Part shown: piece by piece, positions 1 through 11,600 of the stretch
Position numbering within the stretch: position 1 is the first letter of the stretch
How the letters are laid out: the number at the start of each line of letters is the position of its first letter
Assembly: GCA_001767455.1 (NCBI GenBank)
Contig: MELC01000067.1
Coordinates: 34,721 to 98,720, forward strand
DNA: 64,000 nt
Direction of reading: 5' to 3'
Origin: Acidobacteria bacterium RIFCSPLOWO2_12_FULL_66_21
Lineage (GTDB): Bacteria; Acidobacteriota; Vicinamibacteria; Vicinamibacterales; 2-12-FULL-66-21
Notes under the pieces: generated by a model
What the model was told of the DNA's origin: nothing
The model's database searches: none
Seen by the model: the letters and a program-made list of their open reading frames with translations, nothing else
Made by a program: the position numbers and the translations under genes

Positions 1-49
1 CAGGCTGTCGAACGGAAGAGAGAGCGGACGAGCCATCACCCGAGAGTCG

Positions 50-541
50 TTGGGCACTCTTGCCGGATTCGACAAAACCGGAATCGCGGCTCCCCCTCAA
101 GGCACCGCGCGAGAGGTGATTCTAATCGGCGGCCCTCCCGATGTCACTATCGACTCTGCCACATGCACTGTCGAATGGGCCGTCTTCGCCGACGGAACGT
201 GGATCGGTTCTTCGGAGGGTGTGGACGAGTTGTTCAAGCAGCGGGAACGCGAGGTTGCGGCGTGGGCGGTCGTGGCGGATGCGATGCGAATCGGCAGTCG
301 TGCGGGCGGCACGGGAGGATTGCGCGCGGCCCTCGACTATCTCGATCGTAATGACCAGGAGGATCGGGACCACCCGACCAAGAACGTTATGCGAGCGAAC
401 CTGCGACGTGCGCTCGCCCAGGACCGCGCGATTCGGGCAACGCCGGATGAGTTCATGCGAATTTGGACATCGAAAGCGGACGCACGGGTCAAGGCGACAT
501 CGCAGTACCTAGTCCGGAGAGCTATGAGGACGGCACGATGA
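50..541 (+). CDS. hypothetical protein, probably truncated by the window start (frame is open back to base 2)
   Basis: 163 aa ORF; no recognised domain; upstream frame open to the window edge. Confidence 0.4.
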   Translation: MGTLAGFDKTGIAAPPQGTAREVILIGGPPDVTIDSATCTVEWAVFADGTWIGSSEGVDELFKQREREVAAWAVVADAMRIGSRAGGTGGLRAALDYLDRNDQEDRDHPTKNVMRANLRRALAQDRAIRATPDEFMRIWTSKADARVKATSQYLVRRAMRTAR

Positions 542-639
542 ACGTCCCTTTCGTGCAGTCCTTACCAAGGCCATCGCCACGAATATGACCCAGAGAGCAC
601 CGCACGCCGCCATCGACGACATTGGCGTCCGGTTACATC

Positions 640-2910
640 TCATGGAAAGCGCACCTGCACCGGCTTCCCCTCGAAACTGATTCGCTTCGTCCCCTTCTCT
701 CCCGCGACGCGCACCTCAATCGCGCGCTTCAGCGGCGGCCGCATCTTCGATCCGCGTGCGAGCGAGAGAGTCAGGCGCCGGTCGGCATCGCGCCACGCCA
801 TCTCGATCCGCATGAACTCGCCCTTGCGGTAGTCGAACGTCTTCCCGTCATCCTCGTACAGCGAGAACGCGCCGTCGGCGCCTGGATAGACGACGAGCGC
901 GAGGGGCGCATCGACCGGTTGATCGACGTACTGCTTCACCGGGCCGAGCGGCAGGATCGCGCCGGCGCGCACGTGCAGGGGCATCGTCTCGAGATCGACC
1001 ATGCGCTCGATCTCGCGGCCGCCTTCCAGCTTCTCCTCCGTCCAGAAGTCGAACCAGGTGCCGCGCGGCAGGTACAGGCGGCGTACGGTCGCGCCCTTCT
1101 CGACGACGGGTGACACAAGAATGTCGCGGCCCCACAGGAACTGGTCCCCTCGCGCCGTGGCCACCGGATCGTCCGGATAGTGGAGCCAGAGCGCGCGCAT
1201 CATCGGCACGCCGGTCGCGCAGCACTCGCGCGCCGCGCTGTAGGTGTACGGCAGCATGCGATACCGCAGCTCGAGGTACTTCTTGACGATCGGCTCGACC
1301 GCCGCATTGTGCAGCTCGCTGGCGTCGGGCTCCGCCGCTCCCCCGGTATAGCCGCGCACCTCCGAGTGTCCCAGCTCGCCCGTGTTCCAGCCCCACGGCA
1401 GCCGCAGGTGCCACGTGCGGCCGTGCGCGCGGAAGAGCGGACAGAACGTGCCGAACTGGAACCACCGCACGTGCAGCTCGCCGGTGTATTCCGGCGTCGG
1501 CACGAAGCCGCCGATGTCGGTCCCCCAGAACGGAATGCCCGACAGACTCGTGTTGATCGCGACCGGCACGTGCGTCTTCAGCGTCTCCCACGTGGAGTAC
1601 ACGTCACCGGACCAGAGGAACGCGCCGTAGCGCTGCATGCCGGGCGCGCCGTTGCGGTGGAGCGCGAACGGGCGCTCGTTCGGGCGCCAGAGCTGCGGCC
1701 CTTCCCAGTACATGCGGATCCGCGCCAGACGCGACGGCGCGTCGAGTCCGTCACCCTGATCCGGCCACCAGCCGTCGACGCCGAGGTCGTACACCGGCTT
1801 GTGGTACGGCCAGTAGCAGGGCACCGCGCGATCCTCCGGCCACTTGCCGTCGGGCGTGCGGCCGCTCGGCACCGCCTTCTCAGGCGTGCACGCGTCGTGC
1901 ACGGTGCCGCTCATCCGCCGCCCTTCGATGACGGAGTGGAGGACGATGCGATAGTGCGCGGCGTGGAGGTCATCGATCATCTGCTTCGGGTCGGGGAAGT
2001 TCTCCTTCTTCCACGTGAACTCGCCGTTGCGCGTGTTCCAGCCTGACGGCGTGAACTCCGTGCCCAGATAGATGAGCGCGTCGCACGGCAGTTGCTTCTC
2101 GCGGAAGGTCCGCGCGACCCACATGACTTCGTCGGGACCGCCGAGCGTCCGGTGTGACTGCATGTAGCCGAAGGTCCACAGCGCCGGCAGCTCCGCAAAT
2201 CCCGTGACGCGCGCGTACTCGCCGACAATCTGCTTCGGATCGCGCGAGGCGGTGACGAAGACGTCGAGCGCCGCCGCGTTTGCGCTGAATGGAGTGAGCT
2301 TGCCATCGGCGCCGGTCAGATCGAAGGTGCCGAGGGGCTGATGGATGAAGAGCCCCCAGCCCTCCGTCCCAATCAGCCACTGAATCGGCGCGCGTCCACC
2401 GTGCGTCCGAAGCTGATAGCCTCCCTGTCCGTTGCGCATGCGATCGACGACGCCCTTGCGATCGAACTGCGCCCCTCCCTCGCCGAATCCGAGCAGCGGT
2501 CCTTTCCCGAGGAGGAACGACAGGCCGCCGGACCCGGCGTCCAGCGTAAGCTTCTGCACCGGCTGGCCCTCGGCCGTTTCGACGTGGATCGTCGGCGGAC
2601 CAGGCGTGAAGCGGACCGACAGGTTCCCGGCGCGGATCGGACCGAACGCGCCGCCGGCCGCGCGCCGAGCGGCGGATCGTCCGGACGCCGCCGCCACGAG
2701 CGCCCCATCGTCGGCGACAACGGTCGTGCCGGCGGGGAGAACCGTCAGGCGGACGGTCAATGGACTGACCGACGCCACGGCAATCTCAACCGGCTTGCCG
2801 CCAATCAGAATCGGCGCCGACTGGCCGCGGAGGACGCCGCCTGAGAAGAAAACACCGGCGCTTCCCGCGCCAAGCTGTTTCAATAGAGCACGACGGGAGA
2901 TCGGAAGCAT
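640..2910 (-). CDS. secreted glycoside hydrolase family 31 (alpha-xylosidase/alpha-glucosidase-like)
   Basis: Start MLPISRRALLKQLGAGSAGVFFSGG (Tat-like signal); GH31-like stretches GYMQSHRTLGGPDEV, PFWGTDIGGF, WFQFGTFCPLFRAHGR, LPYTYSAARE. The listed ORF 640..4467 over-extends upstream. Confidence 0.88.
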   Translation of the reverse strand: MLPISRRALLKQLGAGSAGVFFSGGVLRGQSAPILIGGKPVEIAVASVSPLTVRLTVLPAGTTVVADDGALVAAASGRSAARRAAGGAFGPIRAGNLSVRFTPGPPTIHVETAEGQPVQKLTLDAGSGGLSFLLGKGPLLGFGEGGAQFDRKGVVDRMRNGQGGYQLRTHGGRAPIQWLIGTEGWGLFIHQPLGTFDLTGADGKLTPFSANAAALDVFVTASRDPKQIVGEYARVTGFAELPALWTFGYMQSHRTLGGPDEVMWVARTFREKQLPCDALIYLGTEFTPSGWNTRNGEFTWKKENFPDPKQMIDDLHAAHYRIVLHSVIEGRRMSGTVHDACTPEKAVPSGRTPDGKWPEDRAVPCYWPYHKPVYDLGVDGWWPDQGDGLDAPSRLARIRMYWEGPQLWRPNERPFALHRNGAPGMQRYGAFLWSGDVYSTWETLKTHVPVAINTSLSGIPFWGTDIGGFVPTPEYTGELHVRWFQFGTFCPLFRAHGRTWHLRLPWGWNTGELGHSEVRGYTGGAAEPDASELHNAAVEPIVKKYLELRYRMLPYTYSAARECCATGVPMMRALWLHYPDDPVATARGDQFLWGRDILVSPVVEKGATVRRLYLPRGTWFDFWTEEKLEGGREIERMVDLETMPLHVRAGAILPLGPVKQYVDQPVDAPLALVVYPGADGAFSLYEDDGKTFDYRKGEFMRIEMAWRDADRRLTLSLARGSKMRPPLKRAIEVRVAGEKGTKRISFEGKPVQVRFP

Positions 2911-3003
2911 GCGTGTGTCCTCTCCGTGTGATTCCGTGTTTTTCCGTGGTTTGATTGCCGTGGTCCTCCCTGCTCTTCCGTGTCCTTCCGTGTTGCATGG
3001 TAA

Positions 3004-3017
3004 TGCAAACGCTTCCA
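3004..3017. promoter_or_regulatory. LacI-family operator candidate TGCAAACGCTTCCA
   Basis: Matches TGNAANCGNTTNCA; intergenic between the divergent GH31 and S9 peptidase genes. Confidence 0.6.
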
Positions 3018-3057
3018 CAGGCGTATACAATGCCGCAAACGCCTTCCGGGAGCTTCC

Positions 3058-5460
3058 ATGAAATCTGTGCGTCACTTCTCGTTCCGTTCCGGCGTCATCG
3101 TGGTGGCGCTGCTCGGTGTTTCGTCGCTGGCCTTCGCCCAGGGCACGGTCGCCGACTACAAGCGCGCGATGGGGCTGCGCGACAAGTACCAGAACACAGT
3201 CCTCAACGTCACCGACCAGGCGCGGTGGCTCGCGAACACCAACCGACTCATCTATCGGAAGACCGTGAAGGGCGGGCACGAGTTCGTGCTCGTCGATGCG
3301 GACGCGCAGACGAAGAAGGCGCCGTTCGATCACGAGAAGCTCGCGGCCGCGCTGAAGACGGCGCTGCCCGGCCGTCCGATTACGGCGGTGACGCTGCCGT
3401 TCACGACGTTCAACCTCATCGACAACGACCGCGCGATTCAGTTCACGGTCGGCCCGGCTGTCGCGCCGGGCGGCGGCCGCGGTGGACGCGGCGGCCTCAT
3501 CCCGGACGCCGATGCCTGGCGCTGCTCGCTGGAGACCTACACGTGCCGGCCCCCGCAGGGCCCCGGCCGCGGCGGGCGCGGCGGTCGCGGCGCCGGCGGT
3601 GGACTGGCCGGCCCCGTGCGGCCGCCCTTCGACATCAACGGCGCGGAGCCGAAGAAGTCGCCCGACGGCACCCTCGAAGCCCTGGTCAACAACTACAACG
3701 TGGCGATCCGCAAGCCGGGCGAGCGTACGGTGACCCTGCTCGGCACCGACGGATCCGAGGGCGGATACTACGACCCCGATTCGCTCGCGTGGTCGCCCGA
3801 CTCGAAGAAGATCGCCATCTACCGGGTCAAACCAGGTTATCGCCGGTACGTGCACTACGTCGAATCGTCGCCGGAGGATCAGCTCCAGCCCAAGGACTCC
3901 GTGATGCAGTATGCGAAGCCGGGGGACGTGCTGGACAACGAGCAGCCGGTGTTGTTCACGGTCGAGACGAAGAAGCAGACGTTCATCGACAACGGGCTCT
4001 TCCCCAACGCGTACGACGTCACGCGCCTCGAATGGAGGAAGGACAGCTCGGCGGTTACCTTCGAGTACAACCAGCGCGGCCACCAGCTCTATCGCGTGAT
4101 CGAAATCGACGCGGCGACGGCGAAGGCGCGCACGGTCATCAGCGAGGAGCCGAAGACGTTCTTCTGCTACTCGGGCAAGAAGTATCGCTACGACGTCGAC
4201 GACGGGAAGGAAATCATCTGGATGTCGGAGCGGGACGGCTGGAACCACCTGTACCTGTACGACGGCACGACCGGGCAGGTGAAGAACCAGATCACGAAGG
4301 GCGCGTGGCCCGTGCGAAGCGTGGTGGCCACCGACGCGAAGAACCGGCAGATCTACTTCAGCGCGAGCGGCATGCACCCGGGCAAGGATCCCTATTTCGT
4401 CGAATACTTCCGCATCAACTTCGACGGGACCGGGCTCACCCCGTTGACCACGGCGGACGCGAACCACACCGCCACGTTCTCGCCGGGGTTCCCGAACAAC
4501 GTGCCGAAGTACTACATCGACGCCTACTCGCGCGTGGACACCCCGCCCGTCACCGAGCTGCGGCGCGTGGCGGATGGCGGTCTCGTCATGGAGCTCGAGC
4601 GCGCGGACGCCGCGGAATTGACCAAGGCGGGCTGGAAAGCGCCAGAAGTGTTCGTCGCGAAGGGGCGCGACAACGTCACCGACATCTGGGGGTTGATCTT
4701 CCGGCCGTCGAGCTTCACGCCCGCGAAGAAGTACCCGGTGATCGAGAACATCTACGCGGGACCGCAGGGGTCATTCGTCCCCAAGGGCTTCGGCGCGTAC
4801 AACCAGATGCAGGCCCAGGCGGAGCTCGGCTTCATCGTCGTCCAGATCGACGGCATGGGCACGAACAACCGCTCGAAGGCGTTCCACGACATCGCGTGGA
4901 AGGACCTGAAGGACGCGGGGTTCCCCGATCGGCTCCTCTGGCACAAGGCGGTCGCGGCGAAGTACCCGTACTACGACATCACGCGCGTGGGACTCTACGG
5001 AACATCAGCAGGCGGCCAGAACGCCCTCGGCGGACTGCTCTTCTTCCCCGAGTTCTACAAGGCGGCGTTCTCCGCGGCGGGCTGCCACGACAACCGCATG
5101 GACAAGATCTGGTGGAACGAGCAGTGGATGGGATGGCCGATCGGGGCCGAGTACGCGGAGTCCTCCAACGTCGACAACGCGTACCGCCTCCAGGGCAAGG
5201 TGCTGCTCGTCGTCGGCGAGATGGACCACAACGTGGACCCCTCGTCCACGATGCAGGTCGTCAATCGGCTGATCAAGCACAACAAGGATTTCGAGCTGCT
5301 GGTCGTGCCTGGCATGGACCACGGGTCGGGCGGCGCGTTCGGCGATCACAAGCGGTACGACTTCTTCGTGCGCAACCTGCTGGGCGTCACCCCGCCCGAA
5401 TGGAAGCTGCTCGAGGATGCCGCGAAGCCCACGACGACGACGGCAGGGGGGGTTGACTAG
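3058..5460 (+). CDS. secreted S9-family (DPP IV-like) prolyl oligopeptidase
   Basis: N-terminal signal peptide, beta-propeller, [15 protein letters not shown] nucleophile motif (GxSxGG), C-terminal GEMDHNVDP and MDHGSGG. Confidence 0.88.
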   Translation: MKSVRHFSFRSGVIVVALLGVSSLAFAQGTVADYKRAMGLRDKYQNTVLNVTDQARWLANTNRLIYRKTVKGGHEFVLVDADAQTKKAPFDHEKLAAALKTALPGRPITAVTLPFTTFNLIDNDRAIQFTVGPAVAPGGGRGGRGGLIPDADAWRCSLETYTCRPPQGPGRGGRGGRGAGGGLAGPVRPPFDINGAEPKKSPDGTLEALVNNYNVAIRKPGERTVTLLGTDGSEGGYYDPDSLAWSPDSKKIAIYRVKPGYRRYVHYVESSPEDQLQPKDSVMQYAKPGDVLDNEQPVLFTVETKKQTFIDNGLFPNAYDVTRLEWRKDSSAVTFEYNQRGHQLYRVIEIDAATAKARTVISEEPKTFFCYSGKKYRYDVDDGKEIIWMSERDGWNHLYLYDGTTGQVKNQITKGAWPVRSVVATDAKNRQIYFSASGMHPGKDPYFVEYFRINFDGTGLTPLTTADANHTATFSPGFPNNVPKYYIDAYSRVDTPPVTELRRVADGGLVMELERADAAELTKAGWKAPEVFVAKGRDNVTDIWGLIFRPSSFTPAKKYPVIENIYAGPQGSFVPKGFGAYNQMQAQAELGFIVVQIDGMGTNNRSKAFHDIAWKDLKDAGFPDRLLWHKAVAAKYPYYDITRVGLYGTSAGGQNALGGLLFFPEFYKAAFSAAGCHDNRMDKIWWNEQWMGWPIGAEYAESSNVDNAYRLQGKVLLVVGEMDHNVDPSSTMQVVNRLIKHNKDFELLVVPGMDHGSGGAFGDHKRYDFFVRNLLGVTPPEWKLLEDAAKPTTTTAGGVD

Positions 5461-5469
5461 GTTCTCCAG

Positions 5470-5506
5470 GGTTCTACGGGGTTCTACGGTAGAACCTCGT
5501 AGAACC
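5470..5506. terminator. bidirectional hairpin between convergent genes
   Basis: GGTTCTACGGGGTTCTA-CGG-TAGAACCTCGTAGAACC, 17-bp stem with one mismatch. Confidence 0.55.
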
Positions 5507-8500
5507 TACTCGAGCCCCCTTCTGACCCGATCGAGCGCCGCAACGGCTTCGTCCGTGAGGCGCGCGTAGGTCTCGATCCACTCCGCCTGCGCGGCAGTCG
5601 GCCGGCCGCTGTAGTTGCCGACCTGGATCGTGAGCCAGTTGATCCGTCCCGGCAGGTTCACGTGGCCGGGATCGCGCGGGTCGCCGCGCAGCGCGAGAAC
5701 GACCGGGCGCAGGTCGCCGCGCAGACGCGCCGCCTGCGCCCGTTTTGCCGGATCCGCCTCGAGCGACGCGACCTGGCGCTCGATCGCCGCAAGCTCCCCG
5801 TTCGCGCGCGCCAGCGTGCACTGCGTGCGCTCGATCTTCTGCGCGGCGCTGAGCCACGCGCGCATGTCGTCCGCGGTCGCTGTCACGCGTGGATCGAGCC
5901 GCACGTCCACCGGTTGTTCAGCACGCGCTCCGCCCGCCGTCACCGTCGCCGTGTACCGCCCGGGAATGGCGCGCACCCAGCTTCCGCCACCGCGCCCGCC
6001 GCGTCCGCCCCTTCCCTGCCCCGCCGGCGACGGACCGCACGAAGACGAGCGCGACAGGTTCCACACGGCGCGGTTCACACCGGCTGCGCCGGGACCGTCG
6101 AACGTCTGCACCACGCCGCCCGATGCATCTGTAATCGTGATGGTCACCGACGGCACTGACGCCGGCAGGTAGTACGACAGGATGGCACCGTACGGCTGGT
6201 TGCGCGCGACCCACACGCGATTGCCGAGGGAACTCACGTCGCTCGCCGGGATATACCGCACCGCCGGCGTCGGCTTGAACAGCGTCAACGCTGACGGGCG
6301 CACCCGCGCGATCTCCTGGAGCGGCGTCACGTCGTCGAGCACGTAGAACCCGCGCGCGTGCGTCGCGATGACGAGGTCGTTGTCACGCGGATGGACGACG
6401 AGATCCACGGTGGCGAGATGCGGCAGACCGAGGCGCAGATCGGCCCACCTGGTGCCGCGGTCGAACGACGCGAAGACGCCGAGCTCGGTGCCCGCGTAGA
6501 GCAGGTTCGGCTGCCTTGGATCCTCTCGCACGACGTGCGCATACCCCGTCAGACCGCCGGTGATCTTCTTCCACGTCTCCCCGAAGTCGGTCGTGACGAA
6601 GACGTACGGCGAGAAGTCATCGAGCCGGTGCTGGTCGATCGTGAGGTAGGCCGTGCCGGCCTCGGCGGCGGAGGCGGAGATCGACGACACCCATGAGAAC
6701 TTCGGCGCGCCGGCGATCCTCGGCCCGACGTTCCGCCACGTCCTCCCGCCGTCGCGCGTGATCTGCACGTTTCCGTCGTCGGTTCCTGCCCAGACAACGT
6801 GCGGATCGCGCGGGCTCTCGGCGATTGAAATGACGGTGCAGTGGTATTCGGCGCGCGTGTTGTCGGTCGAAATCGGACCGCCGCTCGACTTCTGCTTCTC
6901 CGGATCGTCGGTCGTCAGGTCCGGGCTGATCGCCTGCCAGGTCTCTCCATGGTCGGTGGTCTTGAAGAGCACGTTGCCGCCGTAATAGAGGACGTCCGGG
7001 TTCGTGGGCGACATGTGGACCGGGGAGTTCCAGTTGAAGCGGTACTTCTCCAGGTTCGCGCCGCCCCCGGCCGGGCCGGGCGGATACGGCTGGATGTAGC
7101 GCTCCTCGCGGTTCCGCATGTCGAGGCGCGTGATGTCGCCGAAGTGGCCGTTGTAGTAGATGAGATTCGGATCGCGCGGGTCCGCGATCGCGTGCATGCC
7201 GTCGGCCATGTAGCGCAGCCGCGTCCAGTCTCCCTCCCGCACGCCGGCCTGGTTCCACTTCTCGTTGGGGCCGCGCCAGATTTCGTGATCCTGGAAGCCG
7301 CCAAGGATGTTGTACGGCTCGGCCATGTCCACGCTTACGTGGTACGGCTGCGCCATCGGCATGTTGTTCACGAAGTCCCAGTTGCGCCCGTAATCGTTCG
7401 TGATGAAGAAGCCGCCGTCCGTGCCGCACAGCATCCGCTTCGGGTTGCCGGGATCGATCCAGAGCGCGTGGTGATCGCCGAACATCCGGCCGCCGCCCGA
7501 CGCGAACGTGCGTCCTCCGTCGGTCGAGACGTTGAACGAGCCGGAGAGCGTGTACACCCGCTCCGGATCGACGGGATCCGCGCGGACCTGCGTGTAGTAG
7601 AACGGCCGGTTGTTGATGCGCCGCTCGTTGTTCACCATCTTCCAGGTCGCGCCGCGATCGTTCGACCGCCAGAGGACGCCGTCCTCCTGCGCTTCGATGA
7701 GCGCGTAGACGATGTCCGGGTTGTTCCGGTGGATGCTGACGCCGATCCGCCCGAGCAGCTTCGCGCCCGGAAGGCCGTTCTTCAACCCCGGATCGGTCAG
7801 CTTCTTCCACGTCACGCCACCGTCGGCGGATCGATACAAGCCGCCGCCCGCGCCGCCGCTCCTGAACGCCCACGGCTGCCGCAGGTAGTCGTACATCCCC
7901 GCGTAGACGATGTTGGGATCCCTGGGGTCGATCGCGACGTCGCTCGCGCCGGTGGTCTCGTTGACGAAGAGCGTGCGCTGCCACGTCGTCCCGCCGTCAA
8001 TCGACCTGAAGATCCCGCGCTCGGTGTTCGGACCGAAGGCATGCCCCATGGCGGCCGCAAGGACGACCCGCGGGTTGGCCGGGTGGATCGCGATGCGCGA
8101 AAACCGCTCCGTGCGCTCGAGGCCGAGACGCTTCCAGGAGCGGCCGCCGTCGATCGACTTGTAGATGCCGTCGCCGAACGAGATGCTGTTGCGCACCGCC
8201 CCCTCACCGGTCCCGACATACACGACGTCGGGATTGTCCGGTTGGACCGCGATCGCGCCAATCGAGAGGGTGTTCCCGGTTTCGAACACCGGGTCAAAAG
8301 TGATCCCGCCATTCGTCGACTTGTACAAGCCGGCGGACGATGCCCCTGCGTAAAGGACGTCCGGATTGCCGGGAACGCCGGCCACGTCCGCGACGCGCCC
8401 GGCGAACATCGCCGGGCCGACCGCACGCCAGGACATCCCGCCAAGCTGGATGCGGGGCGGGGGTTCCTGAAGGACCGCGTGCACGGCGGCGCCAGCGAGC

Positions 8501-8550
8501 AGAGAGCAGGCGAGGATCGCAGCGTGGAATGGGGTGCGCATGCGCGCCAT
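5506..8550 (-). CDS. secreted BNR/VPS10-sortilin-like beta-propeller protein
   Basis: 1014 aa with repeated S-x-DGGxTW motifs (SIDGGRSWKR, SIDGGTTWQR, SADGGVTWKK, TRDGGRTWRN); signal peptide. Confidence 0.85.
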   Translation of the reverse strand: MARMRTPFHAAILACSLLAGAAVHAVLQEPPPRIQLGGMSWRAVGPAMFAGRVADVAGVPGNPDVLYAGASSAGLYKSTNGGITFDPVFETGNTLSIGAIAVQPDNPDVVYVGTGEGAVRNSISFGDGIYKSIDGGRSWKRLGLERTERFSRIAIHPANPRVVLAAAMGHAFGPNTERGIFRSIDGGTTWQRTLFVNETTGASDVAIDPRDPNIVYAGMYDYLRQPWAFRSGGAGGGLYRSADGGVTWKKLTDPGLKNGLPGAKLLGRIGVSIHRNNPDIVYALIEAQEDGVLWRSNDRGATWKMVNNERRINNRPFYYTQVRADPVDPERVYTLSGSFNVSTDGGRTFASGGGRMFGDHHALWIDPGNPKRMLCGTDGGFFITNDYGRNWDFVNNMPMAQPYHVSVDMAEPYNILGGFQDHEIWRGPNEKWNQAGVREGDWTRLRYMADGMHAIADPRDPNLIYYNGHFGDITRLDMRNREERYIQPYPPGPAGGGANLEKYRFNWNSPVHMSPTNPDVLYYGGNVLFKTTDHGETWQAISPDLTTDDPEKQKSSGGPISTDNTRAEYHCTVISIAESPRDPHVVWAGTDDGNVQITRDGGRTWRNVGPRIAGAPKFSWVSSISASAAEAGTAYLTIDQHRLDDFSPYVFVTTDFGETWKKITGGLTGYAHVVREDPRQPNLLYAGTELGVFASFDRGTRWADLRLGLPHLATVDLVVHPRDNDLVIATHARGFYVLDDVTPLQEIARVRPSALTLFKPTPAVRYIPASDVSSLGNRVWVARNQPYGAILSYYLPASVPSVTITITDASGGVVQTFDGPGAAGVNRAVWNLSRSSSCGPSPAGQGRGGRGGRGGGSWVRAIPGRYTATVTAGGARAEQPVDVRLDPRVTATADDMRAWLSAAQKIERTQCTLARANGELAAIERQVASLEADPAKRAQAARLRGDLRPVVLALRGDPRDPGHVNLPGRINWLTIQVGNYSGRPTAAQAEWIETYARLTDEAVAALDRVRRGLE

Positions 8551-8595
8551 TCTGGGGCAGCGCCCCGGACGGGCGCAACCGATTTCGGCGGGGGA

Positions 8596-8609
8596 TGAAA
8601 TCGCTTACA
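8596..8609. promoter_or_regulatory. LacI-family operator candidate TGAAATCGCTTACA
   Basis: Matches TGNAANCGNTTNCA; between the divergent BNR gene and TonB-receptor gene. Confidence 0.55.
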
Positions 8610-8676
8610 TTTGTGTTATCGTGTGCGTCCAGATTCCGGGTTGTTCGCGTGTTTGTTTCGCATCTGGGAGGAAGCG

Positions 8677-11600
8677 ATGCGGCATGTCACCCTCAGGACG
8701 ATCGTCCCAGCTCTGGCCATGGCGGTTCTGCTGTGGCCACCACCGTGCGCGCGCAGGTGCGCACCACCGGACAAATCGTGGGCACGGTCAAGGACGCCTC
8801 GAGCGCCGTCGTGCCCAAGGCGAGCCTGATCCTGATCGACCTCGGCACCGGCGCGACCGCCGAGACGAAGAGCGGACCGGACGGCGGGTTCGTGTTCCCG
8901 AACCTCCAGCCGGGCCGCTATCAGATCACCGCGACCTTCACCGGCTTCCAGCCCGTCACGCTCCAGGAAGTCATGGTCCAGACCGGCCGCGCCTCCGACG
9001 TCATCGTGCAGTTCCAGGTCGCCGGCGTGAGCGAGCAGGTGCAGGTCGAGGGGCACGCCGCCGTGATCGAGACCACGTCCACGACGGTCGCCAACACGGT
9101 GCAGAACGCCGAGATCGCGAAGCTGCCGCTCGCGGGGCGGAACATTCTCGAGTTCGCGCTGCTCGTGCCGGGGAGCCAGACCAGCTCCGGTGCGCGCGAC
9201 AGCCACTACAACGGCCTGCCGGGGGGCGCGATCAACATCACCCTCGACGGCGTCAACAACAACTCGGCACGCTTCCGGAGCGGGGGCACGAGCATGTTCG
9301 TGTTCGCGCCGGTGCGGCTGGGCGCCATCGAGGAGGTCACGATCTCGACCGCGGGCCTCACGGCGGAGGCGGGCGCCGAAGGCGCCGTCCAGATTGGGTT
9401 CGTCACCAAACGTGGCACGAACACCCTCCGCGGTCAGGGATTCGATACCATTCAGAGCAACAAGCTGAACGCGCAGAGCCCCGTCAACAAGGCTCGGAAC
9501 CTCCCGCAGCCGAAGCTGCGCCAGCACGAGTTCGGCGCCAACATCGGCGGCCCGATCGTCCGAAACAAGCTGTTCTTCTTCGCCAACTACGAGCAGATCT
9601 ACCAGCCCAGCGAAGCAACGCAGACGCGAACGGTGCTCAGCCCGGAAGCGCAGCAGGGCATCTTCCGCTACACGGCGGCCGACGGCTCCGTACGCACCGC
9701 GAACGTGCTCGACATCGCCCGCAACGCCGGTTTCGCGAGCGCGATCGATCCGTACGTCGCCGCGCAGCTCCAGATCGTGAACGCGGCGCTCGGCCAGGGG
9801 ACGGCTCAGCCTGCCAACCTGTTCCAGAACAATTTCTCGTTCATCATCCCCCGGACCCCGAACTCGAACATCTACCCGACCGGGCGCGTGGACTATCAAG
9901 CGTCCCCATCGCTCGCCCTGCGCGGCGTGCTGAACCTGCACTGGCGCGATCTCCCGCGTAACCCGCAGTTCCCGGGACTCGATTTCGTCAACGCCGGGTT
10001 CACGTCCACGTACTACATCCTCTCGACGGGCGCGGACTGGACGGTGCGTCCGAACATGTTCTACCAGATGAGCTTTGGCGGACAGAGCAACTACGAGGAG
10101 TTCAACCCCGGCAACACGCTCGCCGTCTACGACGCGCCGGGGGGATTCATCGTGAACCTGCCGTTGATGACGTCGCCGAAGCCGACCGGCAACGTCCTGC
10201 CCATTCCGCGCAACAACCCCGTCTGGAACTTCTCGAACACGCTCACGTGGCTGAAAGGCCGCCACACGGTGACCGCCGGCGGGACGTACCGGCGCACGAC
10301 GATGTACGAGTCGATTGGGGGTCAGCCGCCCTCCATCAATCTCGGTGTCGGAACGGGCGATCCCGTGTCCGGCGTCTTCAGCAGCACGACGCTGCCGGGG
10401 ATCCAGTCGTCGGATCTGGGAACCGTTCGCTCGCTGTACGCGCTGTTGACCGGCCGCGTCAGCAGCGCCGGCGGTACGTATTTCCTCGACGAGGGCACGA
10501 AGCAGTACCGGCTCGGTCCGGCGTTCCGTCGCGAAGCCCAGAACGTCGGCGGCGTCTTCGCGCAGGATCAGTGGCGCGTCACTCCTCAACTGACCTTCAA
10601 CTACGGCCTGCGTTGGGAACTGAGCGGCGCCGCGACCAACCCGAACGAAGTCTACAGCAGCCCGACACCCGCGGATCTGTTCGGACCCTCGACAGCGCCG
10701 TTCCAGCCGGGCGTGCTCGGCGGCGTGGCGAATCCGCAGGTCATCCTGCAGCCGAAGCCGTACAAGGGCGACTTCGTCAACCCCGCGCCGAACGTGGGAG
10801 TCGCGTGGAATCCGGACAGGCCGCAGGGCGCGCTCGGACGGCTGCTCGGCAAGGCCGTCTACCGCGGCAGCGTCGGCATGAACTACTACGACGAAGGGCT
10901 CATCAACTTCCAGACCGCGGCCGGCAACGGCCCGGGCCTCAGCCAGACGCTCACGCTGAACCCCGGCATGCCGGGGTTCGCCCCGGGCGGGCTCACCCTG
11001 CAGTCGGCGCTCCCGCCGTTCGCGGTCAATCCGACCGAGTTCGCGTTCCCGATCGCGCAATCGCTGTTCACGTTTTCGCGCGGCCACTCCTCCATCGACC
11101 CGGACATCAGGACGCCGTACGTGCTGAACTGGTCGGTTGGCTACCAGCGCGAGCTCTGGAATGCCGCGGCGATCGAGATCCGCTACGTCGGGAACCGCGG
11201 CCACAATCTGTGGCGCAGCTACAACATCAACGAGACGAATATCTTTGAAAACAACTTCCTGCAGGACTTCAAGAACGCGCAGCGCAACCTCGAGATCAAT
11301 CTGGCCAACGCCCGTACGGGTTTCGCGAACAACGGGCTGCCGGGCCAGGTCGCCTTGCCGATCTTCGAGGCGGCCTTCGGTCCGCGCGGATCGCAGGGCG
11401 CGCTCGCCACTGGCAGCGGGTTCACGAACGGCACGTTCCTGACGCAGCTTCAGCAGGGGCAGGCCGGCCGCCTCGCGAACTCGCTCTCCGGCAACGCCAT
11501 CTATCTGTGCCGGATGGTCGGAAGCGCGCTGCCGGCGTGCAACAACCTCGGGTACAACGTGGCCGGTGCGTATCCGATTAACGTCTTCCAGGCCAACCCG

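Noticed and set aside
2911-4467. Upstream extension of the GH31 ORF (640..4467)
   Set aside because: The true start is at 2910 with a Tat-like signal; the extension is antisense to the S9 peptidase and has no domain.
6617-8598. Long ORFs opposing or overlapping the BNR gene (6617..7984 -, 6841..8598 +)
   Set aside because: Low-complexity GC-driven shadow frames; BNR repeats establish the real frame.
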